In this document: positions 4,606 through 10,358 of the stretch, in pieces
How positions within the stretch are numbered: the first letter of the stretch is position 1
How the letters are laid out: every line of letters starts with the position of its first letter
Assembly (NCBI GenBank): GCA_964564225.1
Contig: CAZMAF010000053.1
Span: 1-10,358, forward strand
Length of the DNA: 10,358 bases
Direction of reading: 5' to 3'
Source of the DNA: RGIG1993 sp964564225
Lineage (GTDB): Bacteria > Bacillota > Clostridia > Oscillospirales > CAG-272
Notes under the pieces: generated by a model
Seen by the model: the letters and a program-made list of their open reading frames with translations, nothing else
The model's database searches: none
Told to the model about the DNA's origin: nothing
Translations under genes and position numbers: made by a program

Positions 4606-7494
4606 TTAAATATCGTATTTGGCAAGAATAGCGCTCGGCGTTTTTCTCGTAAGAAGCAAGATGGGAATCATCCCGCAAAATGCCGCAATGAGAAAAAGCA
4701 CCAGAAGCACGCCGAAAGCGAGCCATGCAGGATAGTAGAAAATACTGCCGACAAGGCTTGATGCCGCAAGACAAAGCCATACGAAGCCGCTCGACAGAAG
4801 ATACCCGACGAATACGGTCAGAACGACAAGCACCGCCGTTTCCACGGCAAAAAGAAACACGAGATTTTTCACGGATACGCCGATCGCACGGTAAATACCG
4901 ATCTCGCGAATACGGTTCATCATAGCCGAGCGCATAATAAAGTACATACAAACGCTCATTACGGCAAGAATAACGCCCATTGTGACAAGTCCCGTCACAA
5001 TGGCAAGCCGCTGATCCGCAAACGCCTCCTCAAAAGTCGCCGTCGGAGTAATAAGCTGTTCGGGATAACCCTCGGTCCTATCTACGCGCGCTGTCAAAAA
5101 CGCCTCGGTTTTATCGGGATCGGCGCTGTGCAGAACCGCATACGTCGTGCCGTAATAGGAGTCGTATTTCTCGTCATTCTGCAAAGGATCAATCAACGCA
5201 TCACTCTTACCGTAAGACGAAGCAAGAGAAAGATAGTCCTCATCCGAAAGAACGAAGGTCGGCGAGTTATGATAGTTTGCCGCAAACTTCTTATACTCCT
5301 CATAATCGCGCGTCGTACCGTACTCCTTCCCGGTTGGCTCATATTCGTTCAGATCGCTCAGAGTCGGCATCACGCCCTTTTCTTCAAGATAAAGCGATGC
5401 AAGATATAAATTATCGTTCATACTCTGATAGTAGAGGTACGGAATATCCTTTTCCAGATACAAAAAGCTGTCGAAATCGGGATCAAAGAGAAACTGCCGT
5501 CTGGCATAGCCTTTAAGATGCGAAAAATAATCAAACACCCAAAGCACCGCCTCACTGTCATAAAGCTCCTCATATTTTTCCTGATACCTTCTATCATCGG
5601 TCGAAATTTCCGGATACAGCTCCGCCATCTTCTGATCCATTCTTTCCTCAAGCGAGTCTTTTTTCACACCGATCGAATCAAGATACACCGCATAACTGCC
5701 CACAAAAATGTTTTCCGACACCGTATATTCCCGTCCAAGCACCCAAACGGTCTTACCAACGGCGTATTCCTCGGAGACTGTACCAAAATCGGCGGTATAA
5801 TAAACGGTCTTGCCGTTTTCCACCGCAATTCCCGCCTCAGTTGCCGATACCACGTTCAGCGAGCGGTTATTGAGCGCGCTCTTTGCAAGATAAGCATCGT
5901 CCAGATAAAAAGCGCTTTCCTCCGACTCCACAACACCGACAATCGTTAACTGACCGGAAAACAATCCGTAATTCGTACTGAGCAGACCGAGCAGATCATC
6001 GTAGCTTTGAAAATAACCGAGTGTCGATTTTTCAAGAAGCATATCGGCACAAACGGAGGAAAGCAGCACCTCCCCTTCCGAAAGCTCCCGTTTACCGCAG
6101 AGAAGCGGTGCATCGTTTGCCAAAGAAACCGGCAAGCATACGCCGTGAGTCGAAAAATTCGAGTTTAAGCCGTCGTTATTAAAGGTTTCAAAAAAGCCGG
6201 TATTGAAATAAAAATATTCATTTCCGCTCACGTAACCGCGCCGCAGATACAAACTGTCGATACCGCTTTCCGAGGGATCGGCATCCAGAAGCTTTACAGT
6301 ATCATCGTTCATCAAAAGATAAAACACCCTGTCGTTATAGGACTCTTTAATATCCTCAACAGCGCCGATCGACGTTCCGAAAATCGCCGTCATCAATACG
6401 ATCACCGCCGCAAAAAGCGCAAGACAGCGCTTCAGAAGCTTTTTTCCCTTCTTTTGCTTCGTGAAATTGGCGCGATAACCACTCATAATCGCACTTTTCA
6501 CCGTAAAAAGCCGTCCAAAGCGCGAACCCGCAACGCGCGGCAGGCGCGACATATCAATATGCGCCGCCCGTTTTTCTTTCGCCTCACGCCGCTCAAAAAC
6601 GCCGTCATAAAGCTTGATTTCGCTATCGGCTGTGAGCATCTGAACGTCGGGAGAATCAACCGACAGATAGATTTTACCGCCATAACTTACGAGTTTTACC
6701 GCAATCGGTCGGTCGGGCCTCTGACCGTAATAGGAAAACATTACCGTATCACTTTCGGTCGATACCTTCTCAAGCTCACCGAGATAAACGGTATTTTTAT
6801 CACGCACGGCATACCCGTCGGTAATATGATTTTCACGGATACCCGCCACCTTGCCATCCGAAAGCTCAATCACTTGATCGCAGTAATAATCGACAAGCTC
6901 CGCCTCGTGCGTTACGAGAATAACAAGACAGTCGCGCGCAATCTCGCGAAGAAGGTCCATCACCATCACGGTGTTGATTTCGTCAAGATTGCCCGTCGGC
7001 TCATCGGCAAGAATGATACGGGGATTTTTCACGATCGCGCGCGCAATGGCGATCCGCTGCTGCTGACCGCCCGACAGCGTATCGGGCGTGCGGGAGGCGT
7101 ACGCTTGCATATCCACGAAGGAAAGCGCGGTTTCCACTCGTCCGGCAAGCTCCTCGCCATCACTCATTCCGCAAAGCCGCAGAGCGTTTGCCACATTGTC
7201 AAAACAGCTTTCCTCTTTCAGAAGATTATAATTCTGAAAAATATACCCGATGTCACGGTTACGGTAAGCATCAAGCTCGGCAGCAATCTCTCTGCCGTCC
7301 TCCCGTATACTGCCCGAATGATAGTTATCGAGCGCGCCGATGACGTTGAGAAGCGTGGTTTTACCGCATCCGCTTCGACCGAAAATGGCAACGATACCCG
7401 TTTCGGGCAAAGTGATTGAAATATCGTCAAGAACGTGAATTTCGTTTTCTTTGCCTTTGTTGAAATACTTGTGAAGCTTTGATAACGTAATCAC
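4606..7494 (-). CDS. ABC transporter ATPase-permease fusion, MacB/FtsX type (second subunit)
   Basis: A membrane protein of 962 residues. The N-terminal ATPase (1 to about 218) has Walker A GRSGCGKTT (39-47), Q-loop Gln87, signature LSGGQQQR (140-147), Walker B IILADEP with Glu165, D-loop GNLD, and H-loop His196. A linker of about 130 residues (220-350) that looks beta-rich, then basic, separates it from TM1 (353-378). A large outer domain of about 450 residues follows, then three TM segments (about 832-854, 876-901, 922-948). The FtsX-type coupling sequence RIREIGIYRAIGVSV sits between TM2 and TM3. Four TMs with a big ectodomain is the MacB topology. The start is a GTG at 7494; its GTGA overlaps the stop of the upstream gene by four bases, and a purine-rich AGGGGG lies at 7504-7509. 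Translational coupling and a heterodimer with the 7491-9734 product are likely. Substrate unknown: peptide or antibiotic export or resistance, or signalling to the envelope, are options. Confidence 0.9.
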   Translation of the reverse strand: MITLSKLHKYFNKGKENEIHVLDDISITLPETGIVAIFGRSGCGKTTLLNVIGALDNYHSGSIREDGREIAAELDAYRNRDIGYIFQNYNLLKEESCFDNVANALRLCGMSDGEELAGRVETALSFVDMQAYASRTPDTLSGGQQQRIAIARAIVKNPRIILADEPTGNLDEINTVMVMDLLREIARDCLVILVTHEAELVDYYCDQVIELSDGKVAGIRENHITDGYAVRDKNTVYLGELEKVSTESDTVMFSYYGQRPDRPIAVKLVSYGGKIYLSVDSPDVQMLTADSEIKLYDGVFERREAKEKRAAHIDMSRLPRVAGSRFGRLFTVKSAIMSGYRANFTKQKKGKKLLKRCLALFAAVIVLMTAIFGTSIGAVEDIKESYNDRVFYLLMNDDTVKLLDADPSESGIDSLYLRRGYVSGNEYFYFNTGFFETFNNDGLNSNFSTHGVCLPVSLANDAPLLCGKRELSEGEVLLSSVCADMLLEKSTLGYFQSYDDLLGLLSTNYGLFSGQLTIVGVVESEESAFYLDDAYLAKSALNNRSLNVVSATEAGIAVENGKTVYYTADFGTVSEEYAVGKTVWVLGREYTVSENIFVGSYAVYLDSIGVKKDSLEERMDQKMAELYPEISTDDRRYQEKYEELYDSEAVLWVFDYFSHLKGYARRQFLFDPDFDSFLYLEKDIPYLYYQSMNDNLYLASLYLEEKGVMPTLSDLNEYEPTGKEYGTTRDYEEYKKFAANYHNSPTFVLSDEDYLSLASSYGKSDALIDPLQNDEKYDSYYGTTYAVLHSADPDKTEAFLTARVDRTEGYPEQLITPTATFEEAFADQRLAIVTGLVTMGVILAVMSVCMYFIMRSAMMNRIREIGIYRAIGVSVKNLVFLFAVETAVLVVLTVFVGYLLSSGFVWLCLAASSLVGSIFYYPAWLAFGVLLVLFLIAAFCGMIPILLLTRKTPSAILAKYDI

Positions 7495-9734
7495 TGAACG
7501 TCACCCCCTCTCAGCGCCTTCTTGACGCTTTGTGAAAAGAGCTTTGCGATCTGTCGCCTTGTCACACGGTAAACGAGAATAAGCATACCGATAAAAATCA
7601 AGGCATACTGCCATGCGTAAAGATAAATAAAGAGCGCATTCAGAACGGGCGAGGTGTAAATACCGACGGCGACAAACACCGTTACGATAAATGCAGGAAT
7701 AAGCGTAATCAGCATTCTGACGTACATCGCAATACGGATCACACGAACCGAAATACCCATCGAACGCATGATCGCCATATCGCCCTTGAAGGCGGCAAGC
7801 GCTCGCGACGAGCATAAACTGATGAAAAAAGCGAGGAAAAAAACGAAGCCTGCCCAAAGAAGAAGGCTCATAAGACAACCAAGCACTTCTCCGATGACCT
7901 CAAGACCGTCAGGCTGATAGGTCGCCCGCGCCGTAACAGCACGGTAGCCGCTTGCTACAAGCGATGCGGCAACCTCCTCGGCACGCGCTTCATCTTCAAA
8001 AAAGAGCGATGCCTGACGGTAACTGTCCGCCAGCACCTCCTCTACCATTTCGGAAAGCAGATAGGGACTGATGTAGGTCGAAGCAGAGTCGAGTGAACCG
8101 TATGCAATAAAAATGTCATGCGCCGAAAGATCGGGCACGTTTTTCGTAATATACGCCTCATCAAACTCCTTGGCAAATTCATATTCCATTAACTCACCGA
8201 AACGGTAACGGTAATACCGCACCGACACCGCGTATCCGAGCGAAACAAAATCATCCGGCATACTGTCAAGCTTGCTGATATAGATCTTATCACGCTCGAC
8301 GGCATAGGATGGCGCAAACAAGCCCTCGTACTGTCTGTGAAGCGTACCCTGCTCATCACGCGCAAGAATGGCATTCGACACAAGGCTCGTACCGTTTAAA
8401 TAACGGAGAGCGGCAGCGTTGCGATAGCCCTCGTCAGTCAGAAGACAGCAAGCGTCAAGATTGTTGTCAATCTCATAATACACGCCGACCACCTCGTAAA
8501 CCGTGCGGTCAATTTCAACGTAGCGTATTAAAATATCATCCTTACCGAACATCGTCTTATAAGAAAGCGGAAGGGACAGAAGCACCTCGTTTGCGGCTTC
8601 GGGATAACGACCGACAATATTGTTCCCGAACGTTTCACCGCGCACCATCCGCACCTGTAAATACTCGCCCCAACGGTCATAAGGAATGAACATACTCACG
8701 GTCTCATCGAGCAAGCTGTCAAAATGTAAAAAAGAGGATGCACCGTAGCGTTCGGCAAGGGAAACAAGCTCCCCGTCCGTCAAAGGACTGCCGTCGTAAG
8801 CAGTCAGGATCACGCGGCCGTCGCTCGGGTGAAACATATATTTCGGCTTGAAAACATCAAACGCCGAACCGCAGAAGCCCGTCACAACAAACAGCGCGAG
8901 CGTACCGAGGATCATCAACAGACAAAGAAAAACCGAAAGGCGGGGACGCGCGGTAAAAATGCTCTTTCCAAGAAGAAGACCGCCCTTAATATCCTTTTTC
9001 TTTCCCGCGCTACCCTTTTCGTGTGCGGGATAAGTCTTCGCCTCACAGCGACGGGGCGAAAGCGTAAGATCGCGTTCAATTGCACCGTCAAAGACACGGA
9101 TATGCCGCGTTGCATACCCTTCAAGCTGATCGAAATTATGCGTAACGACGATAACAAGCTTTTCCTTTGAAATCTCGTGAAGGAGTGAAACGATCTCCTT
9201 AGCGCTTTCGGAGTCAAGATTACCCGTCGGCTCGTCCGCGAGCAAAATCGGTGAATCCTTGGCAAGAGCGCGTGCAATAACGACGCGCTGTTTCTGACCG
9301 CCCGACAAACGGCTTCCCTTGTGTCTCAGATGTGAGATCAGCCCAACGCGGTCAAGGAGTGAAAGCGCACGGCGACGGCGCTCTTTACGGTCTTCAATAT
9401 GTAAAAGTGCAAGCTCGACGTTCTGAAGCACCGTAAAGCTTTCAATAATGTTGTAATCCTGAAAAACGAAAGAAATATACTTTTCGCGGAAAAGCTCCCA
9501 ATCGCGCTCAATATAATGCGAAGTCGGACTTTCTTCGATAAGAAGCTCGCCCTCCTCATAAGAATCCATACCGCTAATGACGTTTAAAAGTGTCGATTTA
9601 CCCGAGCCCGATTTACCCGTGATCGCCACGAATTCACCCAGCTCAAAATCAAGCGATACGCCGCGGATACCCACCGCCACGCTCGACTCGGAAACGTAAA
9701 TTTTTCCTACGTTCCGCAAAGATAAATATGCCAT
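7491..9734 (-). CDS. ABC transporter ATPase-permease fusion, MacB/FtsX type (first subunit)
   Basis: A membrane protein of 747 residues. The ATPase domain has Walker A GKSGSGKST (40-48), Q-loop Gln92, signature LSGGQKQR (143-150), Walker B ILLADEP (163-169) with Glu168, D-loop GNLD, and His199. A short basic linker (about 225-260) leads to TM1 (267-290), an outer domain of about 325 residues, and TM2-TM4 (about 616-640, 670-693, 700-722). The coupling segment FKGDMAIMRSMGIS lies between TM2 and TM3. The frame is open to an ATG at 9773, but that codon lies upstream of the predicted transcript start, inside the promoter. The ATG at 9734 has AGGAGG five bases ahead and gives the usual short N-terminus (MAYLSLRNVGKIY). 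It is the first gene of the operon and overlaps the next by four bases. All ATPase motifs are intact in both subunits, so no degenerate site is evident. Bce-type exporters differ in having a separate ATPase gene. Confidence 0.9.
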   Translation of the reverse strand: MAYLSLRNVGKIYVSESSVAVGIRGVSLDFELGEFVAITGKSGSGKSTLLNVISGMDSYEEGELLIEESPTSHYIERDWELFREKYISFVFQDYNIIESFTVLQNVELALLHIEDRKERRRRALSLLDRVGLISHLRHKGSRLSGGQKQRVVIARALAKDSPILLADEPTGNLDSESAKEIVSLLHEISKEKLVIVVTHNFDQLEGYATRHIRVFDGAIERDLTLSPRRCEAKTYPAHEKGSAGKKKDIKGGLLLGKSIFTARPRLSVFLCLLMILGTLALFVVTGFCGSAFDVFKPKYMFHPSDGRVILTAYDGSPLTDGELVSLAERYGASSFLHFDSLLDETVSMFIPYDRWGEYLQVRMVRGETFGNNIVGRYPEAANEVLLSLPLSYKTMFGKDDILIRYVEIDRTVYEVVGVYYEIDNNLDACCLLTDEGYRNAAALRYLNGTSLVSNAILARDEQGTLHRQYEGLFAPSYAVERDKIYISKLDSMPDDFVSLGYAVSVRYYRYRFGELMEYEFAKEFDEAYITKNVPDLSAHDIFIAYGSLDSASTYISPYLLSEMVEEVLADSYRQASLFFEDEARAEEVAASLVASGYRAVTARATYQPDGLEVIGEVLGCLMSLLLWAGFVFFLAFFISLCSSRALAAFKGDMAIMRSMGISVRVIRIAMYVRMLITLIPAFIVTVFVAVGIYTSPVLNALFIYLYAWQYALIFIGMLILVYRVTRRQIAKLFSQSVKKALRGGDVQ

Positions 9735-9739
9735 AAAAA

Positions 9740-9745
9740 CCTCCT
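9740..9745 (-). promoter_or_regulatory. Ribosome binding site that decides the start of the first ATPase-permease gene
   Basis: AGGAGG on the - strand, five bases before the ATG at 9734. The alternative in-frame ATG at 9773 has no such sequence ahead of it. Confidence 0.85.
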
Positions 9746-9754
9746 TGCCGATAG

Positions 9755-9774
9755 TATGGTAACAGTATACCATA
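9755..9774. promoter_or_regulatory. Candidate operator: 7-bp inverted repeat over the -10 box
   Basis: On the - strand TATGGTA, six bases, then TACCATA: a perfect 20-base dyad. It covers the whole -10 box (9764-9769) and reaches about to the start of transcription, the usual place for a repressor of the GntR, TetR or MarR kind. No regulator gene is present in the window, so the factor is unknown. Confidence 0.55.
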
Positions 9775-9792
9775 ATTTCCTGTATTTTTCAA
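9764..9792 (-). promoter_or_regulatory. Sigma-A-type promoter of the ATPase-permease operon
   Basis: On the - strand, TTGAAA (9787-9792), a 17-base spacer, and TATACT (9764-9769). Transcription would begin near 9757, leaving a leader of about 22 bases that holds the AGGAGG site. Confidence 0.75.
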
Positions 9793-10008
9793 GTAATAAT
9801 CCGATAGGATCGTACCGCTCCAACCCGTCACTTTTCACAAACTTTCAGATGTTTTTTTAAGCATTTTAACAAAACAAGCTTGTCCGGATGCCGTAAATTT
9901 AATTTATTAAATTCATTTTTACAACAAAAGTGCCAAAAAATGAATAACTTGCGAAATTATTGTCAATTTTGCACAAAACAAAGGACAAAATTTTGGATAT
10001 TTACCCTC

Positions 10009-10037
10009 TTTCCAAAACGAAAAAAATCTGTTAGAAT
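10009..10037 (+). promoter_or_regulatory. Possible promoter of the msmK-like gene
   Basis: TTTCCA (10009-10014), a 17-base spacer and TAGAAT (10032-10037). The -10 box is good (five of six) but the -35 box is weak (four of six), so activation or a different start site is possible. I see no clear catabolite-responsive element. Confidence 0.4.
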
Positions 10038-10068
10038 AAGAACGTAGAAATAGTAAGCTAAATACTTT

Positions 10069-10074
10069 AGGAGG
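10069..10074 (+). promoter_or_regulatory. Ribosome binding site of the msmK-like gene
   Basis: A perfect AGGAGG, nine bases ahead of the ATG at 10084. It fixes the start of a gene whose 3' end is outside the window. Confidence 0.85.
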
Positions 10075-10083
10075 TTGATTCCC

Positions 10084-10358
10084 ATGGCAAGTATTTCTTT
10101 CAGACACCTTTATAAAAAGTATCCCGGCGGCGTTACTGCCGTTAACGACTTCTGTCTTGAAGTTAAAGACAAAGAATTTATCATTTTCGTAGGCCCTTCC
10201 GGTTGCGGTAAAACCACGACGCTCCGTATGATCGCAGGTCTTGAAGAAATCACCGAAGGCGAACTCTTTATCGGCGATAAGCTCGTAAATGACATCGCTC
10301 CTAAGGATCGCGATATTGCAATGGTATTCCAGAACTACGCTCTGTATCCTCACATGAC
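10084..10358 (+). CDS. Sugar ABC transporter ATP-binding protein, MsmK/UgpC/MalK type (3' end outside window)
   Basis: The first 91 residues of the ATPase that powers binding-protein-dependent uptake of oligosaccharides or glycerol 3-phosphate at the inner face of the membrane. Visible are MASISFRHLYKKYPGG, Walker A GPSGCGKTTT (38-47), and the family-typical segment KDRDIAMVFQNYALYPHM with the Q-loop Gln. Family members are usually about 360-380 residues with a C-terminal OB-fold regulatory domain, which is not in the window. In Firmicutes one such ATPase often serves several permease pairs and lies away from them; whether this one does cannot be seen. Third codon positions are often T (GTT, CTT, GGT) and the ribosome binding site is perfect, which suggests high expression. 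The family assignment is firm, but choosing between MsmK, UgpC and MalK needs the rest of the protein, so no symbol is given. Confidence 0.93.
   Translation, partial: MASISFRHLYKKYPGGVTAVNDFCLEVKDKEFIIFVGPSGCGKTTTLRMIAGLEEITEGELFIGDKLVNDIAPKDRDIAMVFQNYALYPHM

Larger units (their letters stand above)
9775..10083. other. AT-rich divergent intergenic region
   Basis: This region separates the leftward ATPase-permease operon from the rightward msmK-like gene. It holds the -35 box of the former and the proposed promoter and ribosome binding site of the latter. An AT-rich dyad AATTTAAT-TT-ATTAAATT occupies 9896-9913, and a ten-base palindrome CAAAATTTTG lies at 9986-9995. I found no convincing small ORF, terminator, riboswitch or RNA gene. 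The 144-codon reading frame on the - strand here runs into the ATPase gene on the other strand and is not credible. Confidence 0.6.

Noticed and set aside
6454..7419. A 321-codon + strand frame over the ATPase domain of the second ATPase-permease
   Set aside because: The - strand frame carries all ABC motifs; the + strand frame shows no domain and no ribosome binding site.
4606..9734. Bce-type antimicrobial peptide detoxification transporter
   Set aside because: BceAB has a separate ATPase and a ten-TM permease, and usually an adjacent two-component system. Here each protein fuses an ATPase to four TM segments and no sensor kinase or regulator is present.
9748..9807. Direct repeat CCGATAG at 9748-9754 and 9801-9807 flanking the ATPase-permease promoter
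   Set aside because: Seven bases, two copies, no symmetry or mobile element nearby; compatible with chance.
9919..10353. A 144-codon - strand frame over the intergenic region and the msmK-like gene
   Set aside because: It is antisense to an unmistakable MsmK-type ATPase and extends through AT-rich promoter DNA; the translation has no family features.

Overview
The window looks like chromosomal DNA from a Gram-positive anaerobe of the clostridial type, probably a gut Firmicute. This is inferred from strong AGGAGG-type ribosome binding sites, near-consensus sigma-A promoters, MsmK/UgpC- and MacB-like ABC genes typical of that group, and a TIR domain of the style common in Ruminococcaceae-like genomes. 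No rRNA, tRNA, transposase or CRISPR array is visible, so the taxonomic call is only a guess.

Layout from left to right. (1) Bases 1-474 (+) hold the C-terminal part of a class I DAHP synthase, the first enzyme of the shikimate pathway. It ends at a hairpin terminator that also serves the convergent genes on the other strand. (2) Bases 4445 down to 530 (-) hold two tandem paralogous genes. Each encodes an N-terminal TIR domain with the catalytic-type glutamate retained, a low-complexity linker, and a long C-terminal array of 36-residue Sel1-like repeats (10 and 12 full units). They are 19 bases apart and share one near-consensus promoter at 4498-4527. (3) Bases 9734 down to 4606 (-) hold an operon of two ATPase-permease fusion proteins of the MacB/FtsX type. 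Their frames overlap by four bases (GTGA), they have a promoter with an inverted repeat over the -10 box, and a strong intrinsic terminator follows. (4) Bases 9775-10083 are an AT-rich divergent intergenic region. (5) Bases 10084-10358 (+) begin an MsmK/UgpC-type sugar-transport ATPase that runs off the window.

How the genes may work together. The two ATPase-permeases probably form one heteromeric exporter or mechanotransmission-type complex. The two TIR-Sel1 proteins form a separate, self-contained cassette with its own promoter and terminator. Their TIR domains are about 87% identical (117 of 135 residues by hand), while linker and Sel1 arrays have diverged and each array contains its own three-unit (324-bp) duplication. 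One duplication keeps a 60-base perfect repeat. A conserved enzymatic head with a fast-changing solenoid is what one would expect of a sensor-effector family such as a defence system, but that function is inference. The aroF-like and msmK-like genes are housekeeping or metabolic neighbours with no evident link to the cassette.
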